Origin: Flaccisagitta enflata
Taxonomy: Eukaryota > Chaetognatha > Sagittoidea > Aphragmophora
Reading direction: 5' to 3'
Length of the DNA stretch: 64,000 nt
Assembly: GCA_965153355.1 (NCBI GenBank)
Contig: OZ231126.1
Location: 110,794,001-110,858,000, forward strand
Position 1 is the first letter of the stretch. Every line of letters begins with the position of its first letter. This document shows, one piece after another, positions 54,660 to 64,000 of the stretch. A program made the position numbers and the translations under genes. The notes under the pieces are model-generated. The model worked only from the letters and a program-made list of their open reading frames with translations. It did not search any database and had not been told where the DNA came from.

Positions 54660-54684
54660 TGCTTTTGTCTGTCTCTTTCTGTCT

Positions 54685-54746
<62 letters not shown>
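54660..54746. repeat. (CT)n microsatellite in a divergent promoter
   Basis: About 65 bases of CT repeat 40 bp upstream of the TATA box at 54787. GAGA-type repeats upstream of TATA are common in animal promoters. Confidence 0.8.
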
Positions 54747-54749
<3 letters not shown>

Positions 54750-54786
54750 ACGCACATGCAAACGCATCACGCGCAATTCGCGCGAG

Positions 54787-54794
54787 TATAAAAG
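54787..54794 (+). promoter_or_regulatory. TATA box for acidic protein gene
   Basis: TATAAAAG lies 26 bp before the first ATG at 54813 and about 102 bp before an ATG at 54891 in the same frame. With a start site about 30 bp downstream of TATA, the second ATG (MAFTHLCF) is the better initiation codon. Confidence 0.6.
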
Positions 54795-54812
54795 GAGGCG
54801 AAGATTTTCCTA

Positions 54813-56033
54813 ATGATAAAACCACTTTTTGGAAGAAAGACTAAACATTTCCAAAAACTTTTTGGCAAATATTTCAACAAGTGTTCAACTATGGCATTCA
54901 CACATCTATGTTTCACGCCTAACCCAAAATGTTATCTTTGCCGGAGTTGTTTTTTTAATCGCCCGAAAACACTGGATCTCAACAACATTGAGGGACTGCA
55001 AAAAAGCAAATCAGCTCCACCTGGTTACTTTCCTAAAGTTTCTCCAATAACGCCAGTTACGCCAACGGAATACAAAGTCTTTATTCCTCAAGAATTACTT
55101 CCGGAATGTACTCCCACTCCACTGAGGGAAGAAGAGGAGGCGGGGGGAGAGGAGGAGTAAGAGAATGAGGAGGTGATGAAAGACGAACGTGAGGACGGAA
55201 CTTTCTTTTTGGATGATATCACATTTGTTTTGGATGACGATGAAGAGCGAGAAGAAGAGCAAGAAGAAGAAGAAGAAGAAGAAAAAGAAGAAGAAGAAAA
55301 AGAATAAGAAGAAAAAGAAAACAAAGAGGGAAAGGAGTGTGAGAATTTGTATGTACAATGAAAACCAACCCCGTTTCATACTGTAGAATTCACTGATGAG
55401 AAAGAAGGGAAGAAAGAGGAAGAAGAAGACGAAGAAGAAGAAGAAGAAGAAGAAGAAGAAGAAGAAGAAGAAGAAGAAGAAGAAGAAGAAGGAGAGATAG
55501 TTAATCTGTCAACAACGGCCTTACGAGGTAGTGAGAGAAATGACAATGACGATTCAGCTTCAGGTTGTAATTCGCTGAGCAGTGACGAAGAAATGGTGCG
55601 AAAGACGGGAAAACACGCACAGAGGCGCCGTTGTGTAATAAGTGAAACTGAGTCTGAAGAAGGGGAATCTGAAAGAAGGGCAAAGTTCGTTAAGGGGAGA
55701 GGCAAGCATGGGAGAGGCAAGTTTGCCTTAGAGTTTGAAACTTCCGTATGGAATTACATGCATAGTAGGCCACTTAGCATGGATTTTATAAAACTATATC
55801 AAAACTTCCTTGAGTTCATTCTAGTTAATGAGAAGGGTCAGTTTAGTGGTTTTGCCTGCGATTCTAAACAAACCAAAAAGATCTCGGAAATGCTCATGAA
55901 AAATTGTCAAAGGAAGTTGAAGCGGTTACAAAATGAGAATCCACCTAGGTTTAGTGACCTGGAGCTGTCTTCAGATGACAACGCACTGACTGACCAACAA
56001 TGCAATCGTCTCTACACTCGTGTGATGGAATGA
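54813..56033 (+). pseudogene. Acidic protein with three in-frame stops
   Basis: One frame holds, in order, a segment with a CYLCRSC knuckle and a Pro-rich part, a Glu run, TAA at 55158, an acidic segment with FFLDDITFVLDDD, TAA at 55305, TGA near 55359, a long Glu run, and a final unique segment to 56033 (FETSVWNYMHSRPLSMDF, NCQRKLKRL). No frameshift is needed across 1.2 kb, only three stops to ignore. It is a decayed gene, or introns or read-through remove the stops. The final 147 residues could be expressed alone from the ATG at 55593. Family not recognised. Confidence 0.5.
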
Positions 56034-56135
56034 TTTAGAGTAAGCTAATACTAATTAACAGATAGTTTGTGAACAGTACTATGTGACTGTGTTTCCATTA
56101 CGTCCATATGCTATTCATATCCCTTTCTTTATGTA

Positions 56136-56333
56136 TTGTCTTTAGATATGAATAATCAATCTTTGATAGAGGATGCGGATAAACGAATCAATTACTATTC
56201 ACAAACTTTTTCTCAAGTTGATACAAACTCTGATGATCAAAACGCTTCTAACTCATCAATAACGGATGCATCATCTACACTAACTTCCAACCAATTGCTC
56301 ATGTCCAAGGAGGAAAATGTACCAAGTAAGTGA
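56136..56333 (+). CDS. Small Ser/Asn/Asp-rich exon or protein
   Basis: A frame with ATG at 56148 after a TTGTCTTTAG acceptor-like site, about 60 residues, ending either in TGA at 56331 or at a perfect GTAAGT donor at 56326. It follows the acidic gene by 100 bp and may be its next exon. The giant inverted repeat begins 8 bp after it and could have cut off the rest. Confidence 0.35.
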   Translation: MSLDMNNQSLIEDADKRINYYSQTFSQVDTNSDDQNASNSSITDASSTLTSNQLLMSKEENVPSK

Positions 56334-57024
56334 AACAAATAGTCCAGGTTGTTAGTGTCAAAAACAAAAAGAACTCGGCTTTTCCGGCACGAAGCGTGAA
56401 AATTTGCATACGGGTACTTTAAAGCATGCTGAAGATGACTAGGATAGGTGCACGTCCAAAAAATTTGAGCACCTATCTAAAAAATGCATTTTAAAATAAA
56501 AAAAAATTTCAAACGGACGTATATCCCAAACCGTTCAAGGGAAAGTGATAAAAATTTAGGTGAAGCAAATTATAGCTCTTTTTTACTTGCATATCAAATT
56601 TTATCAAAATCGGTTCACTAGAAGCGGAGTTATGGCCGTTTAAAGTCTAGGTATGTTTTCTCAGAAAATGCTGTTTTTGTTTTTTGGCCGTAAAAACTTT
56701 TTTTTATAAAATCTTTCAAAAAAATTTTTTTCTATGATTTTCTTTTGTCTTTAGCTATGTTATAAAAAAAAAATTATCAAAAAACCAGCTTTCGTTTGGC
56801 CGTAGTGGCTAAATTTCAGAAATTCAAAACTGAAAAAATTGCCGATTTTTTCAAAAAGGCCTAATTTTTCAAAAATCCCCTTAATGAAGGTATACATTGT
56901 GGGAATCTATACCCCTGGGCTATATGAACTTGGTTGCAAAATTTTAATGGACTGGGATACTGGAAAGTATGAAAAATCCTTAAAAAACTGTCAAAAAAAC
57001 CCCTCCAAAAATGCTACTTATTGA

Positions 57025-58660
57025 ATATCTCAGTTTGAGCAGCTATTATGACTAAACTACTTGAGCTATGGTCACCAAATTTTGCATGCAAGTTCCCAAA
57101 GACCATATCCATCCTTACCTGACAAAAAAACCCCACCTTTGAAACTTCCAGGACTGTTTTTTGGCCCTAAAATGCAAAAATATGGTTAAAAAACGGAAAA
57201 AATTGGTTTTTTAGCTGTGAAAACTTTATTATTCATTACTTTTGTCTGAAATTTTGCATCAGACTCCCTTAAGCCATTTACTAGCTGACAAAAAAAAACC
57301 ATTAGGCTGGGACCCTTTATTTGGCTATTATAGCACATTAGAAAAAAGTTAAAAATCATGATTTTGCAATTTTCTAAAAAATTGAACAAATTTTTAAAAT
57401 ATACTCAAAACCATCAAAATCATCATAGAAATCTATTCCCCTGGACTATGATTATTTGGTTTCAAAGTCCTATTGGACTGGGATACTGGAAAGTATGAAA
57501 AATCCTCAAAAAACTGTCAAAAAAATAACGGAAAAAATGCCATTTTTTGACATATCTCAGTTTGAGCAGCTATTATGACCAAACTACTTGAGCTATGGGC
57601 ACCAATCTTTTCATGCAAGTTTCCTAGGACCAAATCGATCCTTACCTGACAAAAAAACCCCACCTTTGAAACTTCCAGGACTGTTTTTTGGCCCTAAAAT
57701 GCAAAAATATAGTCAAAAAACGGAAAAAATTAGTTTTTTTGCCGTAAAAACTTTTTTAATCATTCCTTTTGTCTGAAATTTTGCATCAAACTCCCCTAAG
57801 CCATTTACTAGCTGATAAACAAATCCATTAGGCTGAAACCCTTTATTTGGCTATTATAGCAGAATGGAAAAAAACTAAAAATTATGATTTTGCAATTTTC
57901 TAAAAAATTGAACATATTTTTGAAATATACTCAAAACCATTAAAACTATCATAAAAATCTATTCCCCTGGACTATAATTACTTGGTTTCAAAGTCCTATT
58001 GGACTGGGATAATGAAAAGTCTGAAAAATCCTCAAAAAACTGTCAAAAAAATAACGGAAAAATGCCACTTTTTGACATATCTCAGTTTGAGCAGCTATTA
58101 TGACCAAACTACTTGAGCTATGGGCACCAATTTTTTCATGCAAGTTCCCTAGGACCAAATCCATCCTTACCTGCCAAGAAGCCCCACCTTTGCAACTATT
58201 GAGACAATTTTTTGGCCCTAAAATGCTAAAATAGGGTCAAAAAATCCAAAAAATTGGTTTTAAAGCCTATAAAACTTTTTTATCACTCTTTTTGTTTGAA
58301 ATTTTGCATCAGACTCCCCTTAGCTATTTTTTAGCTGGCAAAAAAAAACCCATCAGGCTAGGACCCCTTTTTAGGCTATTATAGCACAACCGAAAAACAT
58401 TGAAAATCATGTTTTGGCAATTTTCTAAAAAATTGAACAAATTTTTCAAATATACCCACGACCATTGAAACGATGATAGAAATCTATTTCCCTGGACTAT
58501 GGTTACTTGGTTTCAAAGTTTAGTGGACTGGGATAATAGAAAGTATGAAAAATCCTCAAAAAACTGTCAAAAAAATGCTACTTTTGACATATCTCAGTTG
58601 GAGCAGCTATTATGACCAAACTACTTGAGCTATGGGCACCAATTTTTGCATGCAAGTTCC
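57025..58660. repeat. Tandem ~520-bp units in the left arm
   Basis: CTCAGTTTGAGCAGCTATTA recurs at about 57029, 57555, 58079 and 58592, spacing 513-526 bp, each followed by similar sequence (TTTGGCCCTAAAATGC, GGACTGGGATA). The right arm has about three inverted copies (61.26, 61.77, 62.29 kb). Confidence 0.85.
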
Positions 58661-59086
58661 CTAGGACCATATCCATCCTTACCTACATGGAACTCCGCCT
58701 TTTTCAACATTGCCCTAAGTACACCAAATTATGGTGAAAGAAATATAAAAAAATTGTTGTTGTCACTCTTTTTGTAAAAAAATTTGCGTAAGATTCTCTT
58801 CAGCTATTCCCAGCCTGACAAAAAAATGCATTTAGCTGGAACCTTTTATTTGGCTTTTACTGTTATCATGACCAAAAAGAACTTTTTTGGATATCAATCC
58901 CTCGGGACTATATTTACTTAGTTGCAAGCTTTCATAGAACAGGAATTCACAATATACAATACAATGATTCAACAGCACTGATTGTGCTATGTTGCTACAA
59001 GATCCAACTCTTTCCTGAAAATATATAATATATTAATATTTACTAAAATTGTATTCAACGGTTATTAACTGAGGGCAATTTTCATC

Positions 59087-59287
59087 ATTTTTAGTTGCAT
59101 GCACGCAACTATATAATCCACTTTGTCTTTGAATTGGTCAGTCTATCGTTATTTGTTTTTTGTTGTGTGTGTGTGTTCATGGGCAGCTTTTGCCTAACAG
59201 CTCCTGCCCAAATTCTTTGGTTAGCCTATTCATCACTCCCCCTGCCCACCCACATGCAGCATGGGTAGCCGTGTATCCGGCCTTGTT
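59087..59287 (-). mobile_element. Minimal hairpin-ended element inside the giant repeat
   Basis: On minus it starts ACAAGGCCGGATACACGGCT, has GTGGGTGGGCAGG, and ends AGTTGCGTGCATGCAACTAAAAA, a perfect 8-bp hairpin. At about 200 bp it is the shortest complete copy in the window. Confidence 0.7.
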
Positions 59288-59849
59288 TTTGGGCCAAAAA
59301 CCTAAGCTTACACATATATGGGGTCATTACAGTCTCGAGGCCCGAATCCCAGTCACAGGGCCCAACCCCAGCCTTGAGGCCCAAGTTCTAGCCTGAAGGC
59401 CCAAATCCTAACCTGGAAGCCCAGATTCCAACCTTAAGGCTCAAATCTCAGCCTCGAGGTCCAAATCCCAGCCAAGACGCCCAGATCCCAACCTGGAGGC
59501 TTGAACCACAGGCTTGAAATAGACCTTGAATTAGCTCTTGCAGTTCTGAATTCAACCAAAACCAGCCAAAATTGGCTCTATCAAGCCATAAATCAGCCCT
59601 CTCAAGCCTGAAATCAGCCTTCTCAGGCCTGGGATTAGCCATCTAAGACCTGATATTGCCCCCTCAGGCTTCAAATCAGGCAAATATCAGCCCTCTAAGA
59701 TGCAAAATCAACACTCTCAGATCTGATTGGTCTGTAATCAGCCCTCACTGCACTATATCTGATTTCACAGACCAAAAATCAGTCTTTACAGGCATTAAAT
59801 CATCAATCCTAGACCTAGAGCCCCAATCCAGATCTCTAAGGCCTGAAAT
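59288..59849. repeat. Degenerate 20-bp AGGCCCAAATCC repeats
   Basis: Units such as GAGGCCCAAATCCCAGCCT continue to about 59840, resembling the internal repeats of the MITE at 51140-51770. No gene. Confidence 0.6.
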
Positions 59850-60194
59850 TACCGTATTTGCTCCAATTAGCGCCCCGGGCGCTTTTGAAAATGAAATTCA
59901 ATATTGTCAGTTTGCGCTCCAATTAGCGCCCCCTTTTACAAACAAGATTATTTGGTTTTTCAATTTATTCTTCAATATCCTTTTATTTCTTGGTAAAAAC
60001 ATACTTCAGTTCATATACTGTATCCAAAATTTTGTCCCTCCCCTATGATGTTTAAAGACAAAGACTGTTATCAATATATTTCATCAGTTTTTCTTTATTG
60101 ATCTTTAATAAATTCTTTATAAAATGACAAAAGCTCATTGGAAAAATAGGGGGCGTTAAATGGAGGGGGGGCGTTAAATGGAGCAAATACGGTA
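59850..60194. mobile_element. Foldback MITE (TACCGTATTTGCTCCA ends)
   Basis: Inverted ends TACCGTATTTGCTCCAATTA at 59850 and its complement finishing at 60194. An internal GCGCC/GGCG motif is repeated in each arm. About 345 bp, no coding capacity. Confidence 0.8.
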
Positions 60195-61244
60195 GGCCTC
60201 TTTATGATGATCAGGTCCTCTCTGACATGACCCCCTTACCTCCCTGCATGTATGGGAATTCATCCCTGTGTTCTAGAGGACTGCCTTGCTCTCACCTCAC
60301 CTCATCGCCTTAACACTCCAAGTAGGGCAATCCTTGGATGACTTGCTAATTTTTTTACTTTTTTTGGGTATTTTTTTTATTCTTGGGCAGTTTCCACTAC
60401 CCAAATGCATGAATTGACTTCTCATCACCGCCCCTACCCACTGGCATGCCATTTGGGTAGACTTGTATCTCACCTGGTTGTTACTTTAAGCTCTTAGTAA
60501 TCTAATAACAGTTGAAAAAAACATTGAATTTATAAAAGTAATGAAAGTAGTTGGATCTTATGTATCTCAAAACCCCTCTTTTCTGTGATAAATTTTTAAA
60601 GTGAATTTTTTGATGCAAACACAGGATGCCAATTAAATCCATCCAAGTATTAAATGAGTAAGATAAACAATTGAATATATAATGAAAACTGAAAAACTTA
60701 ATTTGATAAACTAGCTTTTTATGGAGCGAGCCTGCAATCTCAATGCCTCCTATGCCTAACAAACCCTTTTTTGTTACACTAGAGTCATTGCTCTTTCTTA
60801 TCAAGCTTGATTTTTTGCAATTTTTTCCAGTCAATTATTAGAATCAGAAACTATCATCATATATATTGATTAAGAAAATGTAAACAGGACTTTATGGGTG
60901 ACCAAATGGCTCCTTAACTTGCATCTTTTAATTCGTTTTTATTGAGTTAGTTTTTTTTTGTTGGATTGTATTTATCTAATTTATCAATCAAATTTTTTGT
61001 TGGCCACTTTGTTTATTTGGTGGCAACTGTTGATTTGTTACTGATTATATATTTCACACCCTGTTTGTGTGAATTTATGATGAATTGCTTTAATTTACTG
61101 TCAAGAAAATCAGATATTTTTCTTTAATTTATCATCCAATTATTTAGCCTGTTAATCCAAAGTAGAATCCTGAATCATTTGGTCTTTCCAGAACATGCAG
61201 TAGATTCCATCTAGACTTGACTTGCAAGAATTATGGAAAGCCAA
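60195..61244. other. Centre of the giant repeat, no gene
   Basis: Contains a decayed copy of the 51140-type element wording (GTGTTCTAGAGGACTGCC, CCAAGTAGGGCAATCCTTGG) near 60270-60340 and a degraded hairpin-element start near 60425-60480. The rest is AT-rich and non-coding. Confidence 0.5.
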
Positions 61245-63004
61245 ATATGGCATGTCATAATAGCTGCTCAATCTGAGATATGTCAAAAAGTAGCATTTTT
61301 TTGACAGTTTTTTAAGGATTTTTCATACTTTCTATTATCCCAGTCCACTAAACTTTGAAACCAAGTAACCAAAGTACAGGGAAATAGATTTCTATCATGG
61401 TTTCAATGGTCTTGGGTATATTTGAAAAATTTGTTCAATTTTTTAGAAAATTGCTAAAACATGATTTTCAACGTTTTTCTGTTGTGCTATAATAGCCTAA
61501 AAAGGGGTGCTAGCCAAATGTTTTTTTTTTGTCAGCTAGAAAATAGCTAAGGGGAGTCTGATGCAAAATTTCTAATAAAAAGAGTGATAAAAAAAAGTTT
61601 TATCGGCTTAAAAACCAATTTTTTGTTTTTTTTTACCCTATTTTAGTATTTTTGGGCCAAATAATTGTCTCAATAGTTGAAAAGGTGGGGTTTTTTTGTC
61701 AGGTAAGGATGGATTTGGTCCTAGGGAACTTGCATGAAAAGATTGGTGCCCATAGCTCAAGTTGGTCATAATAGCTGCTCAAACTGAGATATGTCAAAAA
61801 ATGGCATTTTTTCTGTTATTTTTATGACAGTTTTTTGAGGATTTTTCATACTTTCCAGTATCCCAGTCTAATAGGACTTTGAAACCAAATAATCATAGTC
61901 CAGGGGAATAGATTTCTATGATGATTTTGATGGTTTTGAGTATATTTTAAAAATTTGTTCAATTTTTTAGAAAATTGCAAAATCATGATTTTTAACTTTT
62001 TTCTAATGTGCTATAATAGCCAAATAAAGGGTCCCAGCCTAATGGGTTTTTTTTGTCAGCTAGTAAATGGCTTAGGGGAGTCTGATGCAAAATTTCAGAC
62101 AAAAGTAATGAATAATAAAGTTTTCACAGCTAAAAAACCAATTTTTTCCGTTTTTTAACCATATTTTTGCATTTTAGGGCCAAAAAACAGTCCTGGAAGT
62201 TTCAAATGTGGGTTTTTTTGTCAGGTAAGGATGGAACTTTGGGAACTTGCATGCAAAATTTGGTGACCATAGCTCAAGTAGTTTAGTCATAATAGCTGCT
62301 CAAACTGAGATATCTCAAAAAGTAGCATTTTTGGAGGGTTTTTTTTGACAGCTTTTTGAGGATTTTTCATACTTTCCAGTATCCCAGTCCATTAAAATTT
62401 TGCAACCAAGTTCATATAGCCCAGGGGTATAGATTCCCACAATGTATACCTTCGTTAAGGGGATTTTTGAAAAATTAGGCCTTTTTGAAAAAATTGGCAA
62501 ATTTTTCAGTTTTGAATTTCTGAAATTTACCCACTACGGCCAAACGAAAGCTGGTTTTTTGATAATTTTTTTTTCATAACATAGCTAAAGACAAAAGAAA
62601 ATCATAGAAAAAAAAATTTTTGAAAGATTTTGTAAAAAAAAGTTTTTACGGCCAAAAAACAAAAACAGCATTTCTTGAGAAAACATACCTAGACTTTAAA
62701 CGGCCATAACTCCGCTTCTAGTGAACCGATTTTGATAAAAATTGATATGCAAGTAAAAAAGAGCTATAATTTGCTTCACCTAAATTTTTATCACTTTCTC
62801 TTGAACGGTTTGGGATTTACGTCCGTTTGAAATTTTTTTTTATTTTAAAATGCAATTTTTAGATAGGTGCTCAAATTTTTTGGACGTGCACCTATCCTAG
62901 TCATCTTCAGCATGCTTTAAAGTACCCGTATGCAAATTTTCACGCTTCGTGCCGGAAAAGCCGAGTCATTTCCTTAACAACCTGGACTAAAAGTGATTTT
63001 TTTT

Positions 63005-63143
63005 TTTTAAATCATATGTAAGGCACAAGGCATGAGGCATAAGGCATAAGGCATAAGGCATAAGTCATTAGGCATAAGGTGATAGATAATGGAAAAGAGA
63101 GAGAGAGAGAGAGAGAATATACAAAATGCAATGGCAATGAGGC

Positions 63144-63198
<55 letters not shown>

Positions 63199-63225
63199 AT
63201 AAACAAGCTGCAATGGCAATGAGAC

Positions 63226-63274
<49 letters not shown>

Positions 63275-63301
63275 ATAAACAAGACGCGATGGCATTGAGG
63301 C

Positions 63302-63336
<35 letters not shown>

Positions 63337-63355
63337 ATGAACAAGATGCGATGGC

Positions 63356-63415
<60 letters not shown>
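63005..63415. repeat. (GA)n blocks with CAATGGCAATGAGGCAATGA spacers
   Basis: GGCATAAGGCATAA repeats at 63025-63078, then five GA blocks separated by a roughly 35-base spacer containing AAACAAGACGCGATGGCA. The array ends 6 bases before the stop codon of the gene at 63421. Confidence 0.9.
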
Positions 63416-63416
<1 letters not shown>

Positions 63417-63420
63417 AAGT

Positions 63421-64000
63421 TCAGACGCTCGCGAAGAACTCGTCCAGTTGCGCTGGATCCAGCGTCAACGGAGGAGACGCGGATGCGTAGATGGGTTTGA
63501 CCGCCGTCTCCTCCTTCTCTTCCTCCGCCTCCTCACGCGCGCAACGCCTTTCTTTGGCGGCACGAGCCGCGGACGCTTCCACCTGAGTTGGGGAATGAGA
63601 TCATTTTTAAATTGTTATCTCGGTTTATTGAATTTCAAAAATAGGCTATGGATCACCTCAAGATGCAAATGGGTGTCACTTACCTCTGCATATTTGGCCT
63701 CGCACTGCCTCTGTCTGTCGCGTTGGTCAACGGGCGCGTACGCGTCAGCAATGGATCTGAAAAGAGGATTGAATTGGTGTTATACAGATAGGGAGCAGTT
63801 GACTTACACATAACCGTGGCTTATATAGATTTTCCATATCTGTGGCTTGGATAGATTTTCTACTCACCTATCGGCGTACACGGCGTCGTTTGGCGCTTGA
63901 CGACGACGACGACGGCGACGTTGAAGAAAGACGGCGACGATGGTGATGATAACGAGGACAACGATCACCAAAGTGGCGATTACGCCCAAAATTTCGTCCG
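63421..64000 (-). CDS. Single-pass membrane protein with Arg-rich tail, partial
   Basis: Three exons read leftwards: 64000-63868 (partial), 63756-63684 and 63582-63421. GTGAGT and GTAAGT donors, CAG acceptors and phases match (2, then 0). The visible part has a membrane helix (ILGVIATLVIVVLVIITI) directly followed by an Arg-run, then a cytosolic-type tail. The tail has two short repeats with Tyr-Ala (VYAD, IYAS), a coiled Ala/Glu/Arg-rich helix and an acidic/hydrophobic end (LDEFFASV). The N-terminal ectodomain lies beyond the window. Coding GC is high, like the Polinton-like block. Function unknown; receptor-like or viral membrane protein are both possible. Confidence 0.7.

Larger units (their letters stand above)
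56341..62988. mobile_element. Giant inverted-repeat (foldback) element, 6.6 kb
   Basis: Ends are AGTCCAGGTTGTTA at 56341 and its complement at 62988. Arms run to about 58620 on the left and from about 61245 on the right, highly similar throughout. They share, for example, GGCACGAAGCGTGAAAATTTGCAT near each end. Short frames in the arms appear in mirror pairs and are not genes. The centre (58.7-61.2 kb) is AT-rich and holds two other nested elements. No transposase seen and no clear target duplication. Confidence 0.8.

Noticed and set aside
23353-56033. Alternative genetic code to explain in-frame stops
   Set aside because: TAA, TAG and TGA all occur as apparent interruptions, while the intact transposase, capsid and protease genes use standard stops; decay is simpler.
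57186-62500. Four short frames in the arms of the giant inverted repeat
   Set aside because: They occur as mirror-image pairs created by the inverted repeat, are AT-rich, and show no domain or conserved start.

Overview
Eukaryotic nuclear DNA, most likely from an animal and probably an aquatic invertebrate. The evidence is GT-AG introns of about 70-300 nt, TATA promoters, very dense microsatellites, Polinton/Maverick genes and a full-size Helentron-type transposon. The species cannot be fixed from the sequence. No rRNA, tRNA, CRISPR or bacterial-type operon signal was seen. All family assignments are by eye; no search was run.

Region 1 (1-11.9 kb, all minus strand) is a Polinton/adintovirus-like gene block. 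Read from right to left it holds a broken integrase, a minor capsid (penton) protein, a pVI-like amphipathic protein, Arg/Lys-rich core-type proteins, a major capsid protein (MCP), an adenovirus-type cysteine protease, more basic proteins, a homopolymer-rich protein, a small membrane protein and two proteins I do not recognise, the last leaving the window at base 1. Gaps between genes are tiny and some starts overlap stops, as in a virus, yet the MCP has nine introns with a matching reading phase at every junction. The integrase is split by a 763-bp TA-flanked transposon and carries a frameshift.

Region 2 (11.9-21 kb) is gene-poor: microsatellites, a LINE-type endonuclease fragment, an AT-rich stretch grading into a 20-bp satellite, and a 1.4-kb purine tract with 743 unbroken purines.

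Region 3 (21-33.4 kb, minus strand) starts at its right end with a second, diverged penton gene and a pVI-like gene. They are followed by about 11 kb of long coiled-coil and proline/glutamine-rich reading frames that I do not recognise. These are broken by frameshifts, in-frame stops and one inserted 967-bp foldback element.

Region 4 (34.5-47.6 kb, plus strand) is a Helentron-like element. It has a spliced coiled-coil/SGNH-hydrolase gene, a ubiquitin-specific-protease-like gene, and a 2,172-residue Rep-helicase-endonuclease protein, followed by GTACCC-type repeats and a terminal hairpin. Several 200-850 bp elements elsewhere in the window end in the same hairpin and look like its non-autonomous relatives.

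Region 5 (47.6-64 kb) is a repeat mosaic: hairpin-ended elements, foldback MITEs and a 6.6-kb giant inverted repeat. Among them are a few small genes: two short signal-peptide proteins, a Ser/Thr-rich protein, an acidic protein with three in-frame stops behind a good TATA box, and at the right edge a three-exon membrane protein with an Arg-rich tail.
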